In this document: positions 50,906-61,641 of the stretch, piece by piece
How the letters are laid out: each line of letters starts with the position of its first letter
Numbering within the stretch: position 1 is the first letter of the stretch
Assembly: GCF_052857255.1 (NCBI RefSeq)
Contig: NC_135500.1
Location: 164,590,183-164,654,182, forward strand
From: Amblyomma americanum
Taxonomy: Eukaryota > Arthropoda > Arachnida > Ixodida > Ixodidae
DNA length: 64,000 nucleotides
Direction: 5' to 3'
Program-made: the position numbers and the translations under genes
Notes under the pieces: generated by a model
Told to the model about the DNA's origin: nothing
Seen by the model: only the letters and a program-made list of their open reading frames with translations
Database searches by the model: none

Positions 50906-53900
50906 GCGGGTCTAAAAGTTATGCAGTGGAATTGTCGCTCCGTACTTTCTTCTTTACCGGATCTTGAATTACTTCTTCATAAACATAATCCAGATATTGT
51001 GATTTTACAAGAAACGTGGCTCTCACCACTTAAATCATTCACATTTAAAAAATTTCGTGTTTTCAGGGTAGATCGCGTTAATGGCAGGGGTGGTGGGTTA
51101 ATAACTATGATCTCTACGAAAATATGTCACCGGGCATCAATCTCGCAGACAGTTATGCGCCCTGACTGTGAGTTGTTGGCGGTTGAAATCTCCCTTCCAC
51201 AGTGCGCCAAAGTCACTATTGCTAACGTCTACTTCCCAATCGGTGTTCACAGGACAGACTGTTTGGACACCTTACTGAGCGGCGCAAACAGCACAGTCAT
51301 CGCAGGAGATTTTAATTCGCACCACAGTGCCTGGGATAGTCGCTCTGACTCCTGCGGCCAGCTTCTGTGGTCCTGGATGTCAATGAATGCAGTGCGCTGC
51401 TGTAATTCCGGAGCAGTAACCTTTATGCGTGGAGGATCCCGTTCAATCATAGATTTAACATTAGCATCTCGTGGGGTTGGCGTATCTGCATGGTCAACTG
51501 AAGAATCAGGTACATCTAGTGACCACTTTCCAATAACCTTTTCTATTATATCCTCGCCTATCAGAAAAGGTGGTGCAACCATGAAATTTCTAAACCACAT
51601 TATGTACAAAAAATTGATATCTCCCTCACTCCCCTCCATAGTTAGCTCAGGTCGAGCACAAAGAGCTCAGCGGACAATTACCTTTCTGCAAGATGCTGCT
51701 GAGAGTTCTGTATTCTCGGTGTGCACTACTGCTCCTGCCAGACAGCCGTCTCCTTGGTGGACGGAGGAGTGCGAGAAAGCTTATCGTCGTAGAAAAGCAG
51801 CCTGGAAAAGCCTTTCCTATAATCAGAGCCCAGCTAATTGGATAAATTATAAGTTCTTCTCTGCATGTTTCAAACGAACTGTTAAAAAGGCAAAGGAGGA
51901 TTATAATCAAAATTTAAACACGTATCTCTCAAAACCCCAGAATAAGAAGGCTCTCTATAGATTCATGGCGCGGAATAACAGCTCTCCGGCCTCCAATCGC
52001 ATAAGGTCAATGGTAATGTCTCCGCAGGAGGCTAAGCAAAACCTTGAACGCATCGCGCAGGGGCTGGCCTTACGTTTCCAGGTACAGAAAGCAGAACCTT
52101 TGCACACTCTCACCCCCAGCTCGGACTATCCTGAGGTCGACGTGTCGGAGCTCCTGCAAATTGTTTCCTCGATGCACTCTGCTGCTCCGGGATCTGACGG
52201 GATTACTGTGGGCATGTTAAAGATTTTAGCGCACGACTTTCCAACTCACCTTCTAGATATTGTAAATGCGTCATTGGAAACCTCTTGGATTCCTCACAGT
52301 TGGAAAATTGCGAAAATAATTTTACTTTTAAAAAATGCAGACAATGGATTTCAATTAGACAATATTCGGCCGATTGCTTTAACCTCAAATTTAGTAAAGC
52401 TAATAGAAAGAGTAGTACACAGTCGCCTCACAAAGCATGTTCATCATATTAACGGCCTCAGCCCCGCACAGATTGGCTTTCGTCGCGGTTGTTCCATATG
52501 GTCCGCGCATGTGGATCTCGAGAGCCGAATACGACTCTCAATGCGCCAGAGAGAAGTTTCGGCCTTGGTGACGCTTGACGTTGCGAAGGCCTATGACAGC
52601 GTGGAGCACACAGTCCTCATTAACAAGCTTGCTCAACTACAACCACCGCATTACCTCTACGCCTGGATTTGTGAATTTCTAAAAGATAGATTTTTCTTCT
52701 GTACAGACGGATCTTTTTGTTCTAATACCTATGGTCAATCAAGAGGTGTGCCGCAAGGCTCTGTTCTTTCTCCGCTGCTTTTCAACATATTAGTTCGGGA
52801 CATCCCCATTCATCCTAACGTTACAGTTTATGTATACGCAGATGATATAGCTTTTTTCGCATCAGCAAATGATATTCATGTGCTCTACGGGTATTTGCAG
52901 GCATATCTGAATGCTCTTGAAGTCTGGTTGGACCAAATCAATTTATCACTTAATGTCAGCAAATGCGGCGTGCTGGTATTTCCACCCGACGCTCCTATGT
53001 ACATCTCGCTAGCCTACCGCTCCACTCCAATTCCGCAGGTGGAGTCGGTTAAATACCTAGGTGTTACTTATGACCAAAATTTGGACTGGCGACACCATAT
53101 TAAGAATAATGTTATTAAAGGGGAACGTGCACTGGGCCGTTTGACCCGAGTTGGCAATAAAAAGTTTGGCATGCGTCGTGACACGCTACTGTTGCTCTAT
53201 AAGGCTTATATGAGACCGATTCTGGAATTTGGTTGCCCCTTGTTCTCTGGTAGCGCGAACTACAAGCTGCAGCCATTAGCCTTACTGGAAAGACGTGCCC
53301 TACGGCTATGCCTCGGGCTCCCAAAATCAGCGTCCAACGCTGTCCTTTATCTGGAAGCGCGTATCCCCAACCTCTATTCCCGCTTCCAACTTCTAACAGT
53401 GCGTACTTTCCTCAAGTCTTTTGACCCGGCCCCAGGCGTTAGTGTTCCAATTTTTGTATCCCAACCACACCTTTTTTTGACTAATCACTGGCCACGTTAT
53501 CAGCTTCCGCAAGTTAGGTTCACGCAGAATCTGTTAGCTCCGCTTCAGGTTGATCTGATCTCCTTGCAACGAGTTGCTGACACGCAGGCTGATCCCGTCT
53601 TCTATTACGACTTTATTTTCCCGTCCCATGCGAAGCATATGCCCGCACATACCCTAAATGGTCTTCTTTCTGAACACCTACAGAATTTTCCACATCATAC
53701 TGTTCTCTCCACTGATGCCTCCGGCAGCTGTGAGAAGGCGGCGATTGGCATATATTCGCAGGATCTAGATTGGAGCTACTCCGTTCGTATCCCTGATTAT
53801 ACTCCTATATTCTTCGCAGAGTTTTTGGCCATTGGTTTGGCTCTTCTCAAAATTCCCAGACATGTCGCACGGGTTCTTATTCTCACAGACTGCCTTTCAG

Positions 53901-54538
53901 TTATTGTCTCTCTCCAAAATTCGGAAAAATCTTTCTTGACTCGTTCACTTAGGTTTTTTGTTCCGAGCACAGTGCGCGAGATCCGTTTGGTCTGGGTACC
54001 TGGGCATTCAGGCGTCTATTTTAACGAGGTGGCTGATTTATTGGCAAGGTCAGCTCTCAGCGCACCTGTAATATATCCCGTCCCTCACCTCATTCTGTTA
54101 GCAGCTTCACGTTTCCAGCGGTTCCAACATATTTCAGCCACTTTGAGTGATCCGTTGCTGAATACCGTGGACTTTCAACACCTAAAGTACCCATGGAATA
54201 TCCGGTGGTGTAAGTCAAGGCTTTGTGAAGTGTCCATGACGCTCCTGCGATGTAGAATCCCTCACTTAAACTTGTACTTATGCAGGTGCGGGTTCGCTGC
54301 GACAAACCTTTGTGTATCATGTGGGCAAGTTGAATCAATCGATCATTTTCTCCTCTCTTGCCGGCGGTTCGCGGTTCAGAGAAAGCAATATCTGGAGGTT
54401 CCTCTTTCGAGACTTGGACTGCCTCTGTCTCTTACAGTTCTTCTATCGTTCGGTGCGAGTGCCAAGGGATTCCCGTTAAGCAGTGTATGCGGCTACCTTC
54501 ACGATTACATAAGTGCAACTAATCGATTATCCTGTTAG
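50903..54538 (+). CDS. LINE ORF2: endonuclease, reverse transcriptase, RNase H
   Basis: 1211 residues, uninterrupted. The APE-type endonuclease is at residues 1-220, with N10 (MQWNCRS), E37 (LQETWL), D136/N138 (GDFNSHH) and D207/H208 (SSDHFPI). RT occupies about 420-760, with APGSDGITVGML, LDVAKAYDSVEH, RGVPQGSVLSPLLFN and the catalytic YADD at 645-648. RNase H spans about 930-1065, with D938 (TDASGS), a Glu in FFAEFLA, an Asp in LILTDCLS and GHSGVYFNEVADLLA. A C-terminal zinc finger uses C1137, C1140, H1148 and C1153. Together these nick target DNA, copy the RNA by target-primed reverse transcription and remove template RNA. All expected catalytic residues are present. It is in a different frame from ORF1, so it is probably translated by reinitiation. 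Confidence 0.95.
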   Translation: MAGLKVMQWNCRSVLSSLPDLELLLHKHNPDIVILQETWLSPLKSFTFKKFRVFRVDRVNGRGGGLITMISTKICHRASISQTVMRPDCELLAVEISLPQCAKVTIANVYFPIGVHRTDCLDTLLSGANSTVIAGDFNSHHSAWDSRSDSCGQLLWSWMSMNAVRCCNSGAVTFMRGGSRSIIDLTLASRGVGVSAWSTEESGTSSDHFPITFSIISSPIRKGGATMKFLNHIMYKKLISPSLPSIVSSGRAQRAQRTITFLQDAAESSVFSVCTTAPARQPSPWWTEECEKAYRRRKAAWKSLSYNQSPANWINYKFFSACFKRTVKKAKEDYNQNLNTYLSKPQNKKALYRFMARNNSSPASNRIRSMVMSPQEAKQNLERIAQGLALRFQVQKAEPLHTLTPSSDYPEVDVSELLQIVSSMHSAAPGSDGITVGMLKILAHDFPTHLLDIVNASLETSWIPHSWKIAKIILLLKNADNGFQLDNIRPIALTSNLVKLIERVVHSRLTKHVHHINGLSPAQIGFRRGCSIWSAHVDLESRIRLSMRQREVSALVTLDVAKAYDSVEHTVLINKLAQLQPPHYLYAWICEFLKDRFFFCTDGSFCSNTYGQSRGVPQGSVLSPLLFNILVRDIPIHPNVTVYVYADDIAFFASANDIHVLYGYLQAYLNALEVWLDQINLSLNVSKCGVLVFPPDAPMYISLAYRSTPIPQVESVKYLGVTYDQNLDWRHHIKNNVIKGERALGRLTRVGNKKFGMRRDTLLLLYKAYMRPILEFGCPLFSGSANYKLQPLALLERRALRLCLGLPKSASNAVLYLEARIPNLYSRFQLLTVRTFLKSFDPAPGVSVPIFVSQPHLFLTNHWPRYQLPQVRFTQNLLAPLQVDLISLQRVADTQADPVFYYDFIFPSHAKHMPAHTLNGLLSEHLQNFPHHTVLSTDASGSCEKAAIGIYSQDLDWSYSVRIPDYTPIFFAEFLAIGLALLKIPRHVARVLILTDCLSVIVSLQNSEKSFLTRSLRFFVPSTVREIRLVWVPGHSGVYFNEVADLLARSALSAPVIYPVPHLILLAASRFQRFQHISATLSDPLLNTVDFQHLKYPWNIRWCKSRLCEVSMTLLRCRIPHLNLYLCRCGFAATNLCVSCGQVESIDHFLLSCRRFAVQRKQYLEVPLSRLGLPLSLTVLLSFGASAKGFPLSSVCGYLHDYISATNRLSC

Positions 54539-54702
54539 CTATACACAAAATTCTTTCGCATGTCCAAAAAGGCTAGATTGATTCTATTCCGGATGACTCA
54601 TACCTCTTGAATTCATTTTATTTTTCCCAATTTTTTTTTCTTGATTCAGTCTTCTGACGTTTCCTTCCCCGCGCAAATGCTTCATTGGCATTCTACCCTA
54701 TA

Positions 54703-54736
54703 CCTTGGCCAATCCCCCCACGTGGGTATGTGCCAT
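54703..54736 (+). promoter_or_regulatory. Conserved LINE 3'-terminal hairpin motif
   Basis: CCTTGGCCAATCCCCCCACG followed by TGGGTATGTGCCAT. An inner palindrome CCCACGTGGG and outer TGGC/GCCA can pair. The same block ends the copies at 19.8, 28.1 and 33.8 kb. LINE reverse transcriptases often recognise such 3' structures. The role is an inference. Confidence 0.65.
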
Positions 54737-54765
54737 ATTACTTGAGGAGAAGAAGAAGAAGAAGA

Positions 54766-54774
54766 AGCCACACT
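54766..54774. repeat. Target-site duplication, right (complete LINE)
   Basis: AGCCACACT follows the (GAA)n tail. Confidence 0.75.
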
Positions 54775-55578
54775 AAGGACCTGTTCGCTCTCCCTTACAC
54801 AGAAAAGGGATAAACAGTCGAAGAGGTAGAAAGGCGAGAGTGAAAAAGCAGAGAAATAGTGCGCGCAGAACAAAGGGGTGCATTCATAGGAGGAACATCA
54901 GAACTGTAGGCCTCAAAGCACTGCAGCAACGGTCGAGTACCGTTCCGCGCCGTTGATCGGCAAGGCTAAGGTCCCGATATCTTCACCGCAGAAAATGGTC
55001 GGTTGTCGAATTGACTTAAACCATCCAACGGCATCAGACGTTGAATGCTGAACAAAGAATAGCTGTACAATGAGCGCAGAATGCATTCCTCGCATCTGAT
55101 GTTGTCTGATACTGCAGTGTCACTATGTCAGGAAGATCGTGCATGAGAAAGAGATCGTTAATGAAAGAGCAGAAAATATAGCCAGCGCGTTTAACTTGTT
55201 AGTTTGCTACTATACATAGGGGATGGCGGTTGCAGGGAGAGAGAAAAGGAAGCGAAAGAGAGAAAATAAAAGTTTAAAAGGAAGGATAATTAGAAAAAAG
55301 ACAAATTATCGCGGAATTTGGCTATGGACGTCAAGCGGCAACAAGGAGCTGCAAAGTTTAAAAAGCATTCGGTTATAAAAAACGACCAAGGATGAGGAGC
55401 CGATAATACCACACGTCACTCAGCTACTGTCAAGCTGTACACAACGAGATCTATACTCGGTCCACATTCTGAGCAATTGTCACAAAAGCCAGAAGGCAGG
55501 ACTTTGAACTCACCACCACCGGGGAGAAATTCTTTTTCAGCTAGAGCCGAAGGCGGGTCACGTTCTTGCACAAAAATA
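54775..55578. other. No recognisable gene
   Basis: Purine-rich with short frames only. Confidence 0.5.
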
Positions 55579-55785
55579 CCGTATGGCACATGTTGGTACG
55601 GCATGGTACGGTGTGGTAAAGTATCGTATGGTACGGTAGAGTATATTACGGTGCGGTATGGTACAGTATAGTACGGTAGAATACGGAATGATAAGGTATG
55701 GTATGATATGGTGTGGATGGTATGGTATTGTATGGTATGGTACGGTGCAGTACGGTACGGTATGGCAGAAACAGTATGGTGTAGC
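55579..55785. repeat. Degenerate (GGTAy)n pentanucleotide repeat, left part
   Basis: About 200 bp built from GGTAT and GGTAC units with many variants. It resumes at 55950-55980 after a SINE. Confidence 0.85.
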
Positions 55786-55789
55786 AAGA

Positions 55790-55949
55790 TTTTATTGGGT
55801 TTAACGTCCCAAAGTGACTCAGGCTACGTGGGACTCCGTTATGAATGGCTGCGAATAATTTCGACCACCTAGGGTTAACATACACTGACATCACACAGTA
55901 CACCGGCCTCTAGCATTTCGCCTCCATTGAAATGCCACCGCCGCGGCCT
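55790..55949 (-). mobile_element. SINE inserted in the pentanucleotide repeat
   Basis: It has the TTTAACGTCCCAAAGTGAC, AATTTCGACCACCTAGGGTT and CTAGCATTTCGCCTCCATTG blocks of the 28.7-kb family. The tRNA-like head is missing, so this copy is 5'-truncated. Confidence 0.8.
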
Positions 55950-55980
55950 GGCATGGTATGGTATAGTATGGTATGGTGTG
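55950..55980. repeat. Pentanucleotide repeat, right part
   Basis: GGTAT/GGTGT units continuing the array at 55579-55785. Confidence 0.75.
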
Positions 55981-56189
55981 TAGCGGCTATTAGGAACGCC
56001 ACAGTAGAGAGCTCCGGATTAATTTAAACCCCAAAACCACTTGTGAATTCTTAGCCTGTACTGTCATCGCACAGCATACCGGCATTTTTGCACTTCGCCT
56101 CTATCAAAATGCGACCGCCGCGGCCGAGATTTGATCCCTACGCGGGGCGCTGCATCCCAACGCCATAGGCACTGAGCCACCGCGGTGGG
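55981..56189 (-). mobile_element. tRNA-derived SINE
   Basis: The minus-strand head reads CGCGGTGGCTCAGTGCCTAT, with a degenerate B box (AGGGATCAAATC). The body is diverged but keeps GTACTGTCATCGCACAGCAT and CTTCGCCTCTAT. Same family as the neighbouring copy; older by divergence. Confidence 0.8.
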
Positions 56190-58380
56190 TGCACATATTG
56201 TGAGCACCCGTATACAACCGGCAGTCGTCGGGGCCAATTTCACCGCCGTTTCGATCTCGATCTTGTTATAAAAAGTAAATTATCGCATTAAAGTGCGTAT
56301 CTCGTAGACTTAAGTGCATATCTCGGCTTGTGACTGACTTATTCCCGTTGCTTCGACAGCTATAATCGCCCGACGTATAGTAGCCGTAGCTGCGGCAAGT
56401 CACAAATCGTTCTAACCGGCGAACCGTTTTCAGGACTCCATTCCTGATTTACTGACACTATTTCCGACTTGCATTTGAGTGCTCAGAAAATGCGACACCG
56501 TTCAGACTCCCCCTAGGTAATCGGCTTCTGAATGGAGGAAGACGGCTGTTTAAATGACACAATGAGCACCCTAAAGTAAAGTCTCTGTTATCACAACTAT
56601 TATGCGCTCTAGTCAAACTAGCCACAATCTACCAATATCACCTTCTACGCGCTCTCTCTGCGCCGACTTCCCGTGGTTAACATACAGTCTGGGGGGAAAG
56701 GCCTAGAGTGGTGGCGCAGCTAAAGAATTTTCTTAAGTGTCAGGAGGCTCCCCAATTTAGAGCATTATTTCTGGCTGACATTTAACGATCACGCAAAAAC
56801 AGCCTCAGTTTTGGTGCGGAAACGTTCATTCAAATGCAATCTACGCTTCGGCATCCCATCATAGTTTATATGACTAAAAGCGCCTCAGCACTTCCACTTA
56901 GAGCTACATGTTCATTACTACCTCAAAAACACAGAGATGGAGGCGCTAGTAAGATGTGCACGCGTTTTATACATTGGAATTCTTCTGGACGGCCCAACTT
57001 CCCCATTCGCAACGCGCTGTCCCTGCAAGCAGAAAACCTTCCCCACTGGGCACCCACGCGAAAGAAGCAGCTTTACAGCACACACGGATCAAACGAGCAC
57101 ACACACACACACTCACAAAGGCAGGTGTGCGTGCCGTAAATAACGAACAAAAAGCCACCTAATCTTGCCACACACTGCGGGCTTCGGCTCGTGCCGCCAG
57201 GTCTGAAGAAAAGGAACAGCATGCGAGAAGGTTGGGGTCGGAAGGGTAAGAGGAGACAGAGAAAAGGCCCTATCTCGCACCGGGCCGTGTACATATACGT
57301 ACATCACAGCTACCGCGTGCAAGCTAGCGTCTCGAAAAAGAAAAGCGGGCCAGGGGCACGCGGCGGCGTTTTCGTTAGGCGCCTGGCGTACGCAGGGTGA
57401 GCCAACCTCACTAATGCACGAGAGGCGAGGATCGATGCTCAGGTCCGCTTTCGCAATCGTCCTTTCAGCGGCGCGCTTCCGCCGCGCACTGCTTCCTTTT
57501 AGCCGCCTGGGCAGCGCCTCGGCCCGAAGGCAAAGAGGAGCCCCATCGCCCAAGCATAGACTACGCGTCTCGGGGCAGCGGGCCTGCATCCCACTGACAG
57601 GCCTTGGCCTCTCGCCCCCCTCCCCCCCTCTCATAGTCGAGGCCCCGTGGCGGTGTAAACAGTAAGCGAGCGAGCGAGTAAGCAGCGGACGACGTGCGAT
57701 AGGCTGCAGGCCTACGCCGGAGAACTCTGTTAGTCTTGCCACTGCGGCAGCAGGACCAGCAGCTTCCTCTCGGTCTCTTTTCCCTTTGTCTGAGCAAGCT
57801 CGGAATAATTGATGCTACTCACTGGGATCTCCCTCCCATGTGTCCTTTCCCTTTCCCCACTGTCAGCCTTCTTTCGCCGTTTCACAGACGGGGGCATAAA
57901 GGAACGCTCGCGCTAGCACGCTCACTCCCTGATGTCCCTGTTTTCTCCCCAGCTAAAAGCGCTTCCCAGAGCTTCTTCCGGCTGAGTCCTCTGGCACTGA
58001 GAGATGTCTTCGCATCAGATGCAGCTTTTTTTTTGCCCCCGTACTACTTTTTTTTTCTTTTATGCTACTTCCCGACGGCTTTGTGTGGCACCGTCTGTGT
58101 GCTCTGAGTGTTTTTCTCTTCCGTTTATTTTGTCCTTTTTTTATTTAAGGAGCTGTCGTGGTACTCTCCTGAAAACGATGCCAGCGTCTGCGTGTAAGTG
58201 TGCTTAGTCAGCGCCGGTAGTGCTTTTGCATTTCGACATCTCGCTGGTACAACGAGTTGCGCACTAACGAAAAGACATATCGGCGAAAACCGGTAATGTT
58301 AACTACGCACGCGAACAAGACAGCCTGCCGTAAAGTGCGCATCTGATCCAAGAGACGCAACTAACGCCGATTTCGCTGTT
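56190..58380. other. No recognisable gene; GC-rich 57.15-57.75 kb
   Basis: The longest frame (minus, 57113-57742, 209 codons) lies in CpG-rich DNA and has no known domain. The block could be a CpG-rich regulatory region, but nothing confirms it. T-rich runs occur near 58,030-58,140. Confidence 0.4.
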
Positions 58381-58525
58381 CCTGTAGGTCTTTTCGTCTT
58401 CTGATATCGTTTGTTAAGTTAGGATATTTACTGCTGCAACAGGAATCTAACATATGCGAACGTCCCTGTAAGTCGTCTCGTATTCTGGTATCATTTGTTA
58501 GTAAAGTTAGAACGTTATCTGCCGT
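58381..58525. repeat. Diverged direct repeat, period 84 bp
   Basis: CCTGTAGGTC, TTCTGATATC and TTTGTTAAGTTAG at 58381-58421 recur as CCTGTAAGTC, TTCTGGTATC and TTTGTTAGTAAAGTTAG from 58465. They sit just left of the gypsy fragment. Confidence 0.65.
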
Positions 58526-58603
58526 AGTATGGGCGTGCTATCAACCGCTTATTTCATACCTAGTAGAAGAAAAGAACCGCTGGTGAAAGGCTGCTACCAT
58601 ACT

Positions 58604-60427
58604 GCCACCTACGGCGAGCATCTCAAGCGCTTGAGTGCAGTACTGGAGGCCATATGGTCTGCCGGCCTCTCGCTAAAACCAGAAAAATGCTACTTTGCGT
58701 TCCAACGTGTGAAGTTCTTGGGCCATGTCGTGAGCGCTGAAGGTGTTAGCCCTGACCCCGACAAGACGGCTGCCGTCTCTGCGTTTCCGAATCCCACTGA
58801 TAAGCGTGCTGTGCGCCGTAATTTGGGTATCTGCGCCTATTACAGACGTTTTGTATGAGACTTCTCCCGACTAGCCGAGCCTCTAACTCGCTTGACAAAG
58901 GACGACGAACCTTTCATCTGGGCCCAAGAACAGCAGACGGCCTCCGACGACCTCAAGAACCGCCTCCAAAGTACGCCCATTCTTGGCCACTTCGACGAGG
59001 AGGCGGACACGGAACTACACACCGATGCCAGCAACGTTGGTCTGGGTGCCGTCCTCGTTCAGTGGCAAGATGGTGTTGAGCGCGTGATTGCTTATGCAAG
59101 CCGCACTCTGTCGCGATCTGAAGCGAATTATTCTACCACGGAAAAGGAGTGTCTTGCTGTCGTTTGGGCGGTAACGAAATTTCGCCCATACTTGTATAGT
59201 CGCCCATTTCGAGTCGTGAGCGATCACCACTCGCTTTGTTGGCTCGCGAACCTTCAAGACCCATCGGGGAGGCTGGCGCGTTGGAGTCTCCGCTTGCAAG
59301 AATTCGATGTTACCATCGTGTACAAGTCTGGCAACAAACACAGCGACGCAGACTGTCTGTCCCGTGCTCCTCTCCCGTACACCATTGCTGACACGGAAGA
59401 AGATCCCGCTCTTCTTGGCGCTTTAACCACGTCCGTCCTTGCTCAACAACAGCGAAATGACGCCGAGCTACGACCCCTCATAGAGTACCTCGAAGGTCGC
59501 ACCTCGTCGCCGCCCCGCTTCTTCACACGCGGGCTATCGTCGTTCTGCTTGCGGGGTGGCATCCTCTACAACAGAAACTACGGTCCCACGGACACTCCGT
59601 ACCTGCTCGTAGTCCCAATGGTGCTTCGAGACAAAGTTCTACACGCATGCCACGACGACGTTTGTACCGGCCACCTCGGCTATTCTCGCACGTTGGCGCG
59701 GATACGGCAAAAGTATTACTGGCCCCGGCTTGCTACAGTTGTCCAGCACTACGTTAAGTCTTGCCGCGAGTGCCAACGTCGGAAGACACCACCTGTGAAG
59801 CCGGCCGGCCTATTGATCCACCTCGAATTCCTTTCCACCAGGTCGGCATGGACTTGCTGGGACCATTTCCGACATCATCATTGGGCAATAGGTACAATAT
59901 AGTTGTCACCGACCACCTCACCTGGTACTGTGAGACAAGAGCCGTTCCCTGCGCCACCGCTGCCGAAATTTCGAACTTTTTCATCTTTAACATTGTCCTC
60001 CGTCACGGTGCCCCAGCGGTCGTTTTAACTGATCGAGGCACGGCTTTTACATCAGCCCTTACTAAGGAAGTTATGCGTCTCAGTGGCATCAGTCACCGTC
60101 GAACCCCTGCCTACCATCCTCAAACAAATGAACTGACTGAGCGACTCAATGAGACCATTGCCGACATGTTTTCTATGTACGTCGACACCGACCATAAGAA
60201 CTGGGATCAGATCTTGCTTTACGTCACATTCGCATATAACACTGCTTTTCAAGAGACGACGCGCTTCACGCCGTTCCGTTTGGAGCACGCGTGGTCGCGA
60301 AGCCACGACAATGCTGGACGCAATATTACTGCCAGACGTTGCACGTCCCTCCGTCGCTGGCGCTGAAGAGTTCTTTCGGCACGCAGAAGCAGCCCGCCAG
60401 CTAGCTAGACAGCGAACATTTGACATT
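58604..60427 (+). pseudogene. Ty3/gypsy pol fragment: RT thumb, RNase H, integrase
   Basis: It starts abruptly inside RT (TYGEHLKRL, then KCYFAFQRVKFLGHVVS). RNase H follows with ELHTDASNVGLG, STTEKECLAV, VVSDHHSL and HSDADCLSR. The integrase zinc finger has His/His (HACHD, GHLGY) and Cys/Cys (SCRECQRRK), and the core has MDLLGPF, LTDRGTAF and NELTERLNE, so the DDE residues are present. Lesions: TGA at 58856-58858 and frame changes near 59810 and 60285. The catalytic RT block upstream is missing. The matching N-terminal half lies inverted to the right. No LTRs were recognised. The copy is dead. Confidence 0.9.
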
Positions 60428-60468
60428 TGAGGCCAACTAGACATTTGAACTAGACATTTGAGGCCAAC
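60422..60468. repeat. Short repeats at the gypsy inversion junction
   Basis: GACATTTGAGGCCAAC occurs at 60422-60437 and 60453-60468, with a further GACATTTGA at 60440-60448. This looks like a repair footprint where the two gypsy halves meet. Confidence 0.75.
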
Positions 60469-61635
60469 GAGGACAGTCTCCATCATTCTTTGAAAGGTGG
60501 CAGGAGTGGAACACAAGCCGAAGGGGAGCACCTTGAACTCGTACAACCCGTCAGGAGTAACGAACGCTGTCTTCTCGCGGTCCCGTTCATCTACCTCAAT
60601 CTGCCAGTACCCACTGCGGAGGTCAAGAGAAGAAAAGCAGCGGGCATGACGCAGCCAGTCGAAAGAGTCATCGATTCGAGGTAACGGGTAAACATCATTT
60701 TTGGTAATTTTGTTAAGTCTTCGATAGTCGACAGAAAATCTCAGTGTCCCGTCCTTCTTGGCGATCAGCACAATGGGCGAAGCCCATGGGCTTGTAGACG
60801 GTTGTATGACATCATCCCGGAGCATTTCATCCACCTGCAGTCGTATCACCTCACGTTCTCTCGCCGACACTCGATAGGTGTGTTGACGAATAGGCCACTC
60901 ACTGTCATCAACTATGATGCGATGTTTCGTTATGGACGTCTGCCTGACCATAGAGGTGGTCGCAAAGCAGTCATGAAAGGAGTCAAGGATGGTTTGCAAG
61001 CGGCGATGCTGATCAGTGTTCAAAGCAGGGTTCACGTCAGCCTTAACTGTTCGACTAGGTCCTCCTGGAGGGGTGTCCCTGGACGTTGACAACGCGCAGT
61101 GGGTGGCGGACTCACTGATTTCATCGAAATAGGCGATGGCTATATTTTTCGCCAACTGTCGGTATTCGGCGCTAAAGTTCGTAACCACAAGCTCAGTTCG
61201 CTGGTTCTGCAGGGCAACGACACCCCGTGCGATTCAGACTTCTTGGTTCAGCAGTAAAGACAAGTTTGCTTCTGCGATGCCGTTGGACGCGCGGGGGTGG
61301 TCGCAATCCACCGTAACAAATAAGCTGGCACGCGGTAGTAGAGAGACGTGGTCGCTGGACACGCGAAAAACGGGTCTTTCTGGCGCATTGTCGGCGGCTA
61401 CGGTGCTTGAGGCGGAGAATGTCACCATGAGTTCGCGGAGGTCGATGACAGCTCCATTTTAGCGAAGAAAATCGAGACCGAGGATCAGGTCCTTGGAGCA
61501 TTCAGCCAGCACAGCGAAGCAACCAGTGAAGATGATACCGCGAATCTCAATCCTAGCGGTGCAGACGCCGAGCGGCATCACCACGTGACCGCCAGCGGTG
61601 CGCATTTGTGTTTCGTGCCGTGCCATTTGTGTTCC
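60449..61635 (-). pseudogene. Ty3/gypsy pol fragment: protease end and RT N-terminal half
   Basis: Minus strand, in order: the C-terminal part of a retropepsin (LILGLDFLR), a linker, then RT blocks SPWASPIVLIAKKDG, FSVDYRRLN, SSLDLRSGYWQIE, FEFKVLPFGL-like YEFKVLPFGLCSTPATF, and MMETVLVGLK, where it stops. The protease active-site DTG is not present, so the 5' end is truncated. In-frame stops occur at 61461-61459 and 61236-61234. The next expected RT block, with the YxDD active site, is absent here and in the plus-strand half. Confidence 0.9.
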
Positions 61636-61641
61636 GTGAAA

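Larger units (their letters stand above)
49406..54765 (+). mobile_element. Complete two-ORF non-LTR retrotransposon (I-superfamily-like)
   Basis: A 5,360-bp element bounded by a 9-bp duplication. Order: about 193 bp of 5' untranslated sequence, ORF1, a 2-nt gap, ORF2, about 200 bp of 3' untranslated sequence with a terminal hairpin motif, and a short (GAA)n tail. The presence of RNase H after RT, an APE-type endonuclease and a gag-like ORF1 with three zinc knuckles places it with the I superfamily of LINEs. Both frames are open, so this copy may be competent. At least three truncated relatives lie elsewhere in the window. Confidence 0.9.

Noticed and set aside
51247..51639. Minus-strand frame inside the LINE
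   Set aside because: Shadow of ORF2 endonuclease on the other strand.
57113..57742. 209-codon minus-strand gene
   Set aside because: GC-rich chance frame with overlapping frames on both strands and no domain.
58604..61635. Two convergent host genes
   Set aside because: Both strands encode complementary halves of one Ty3/gypsy pol, with stops and frameshifts.
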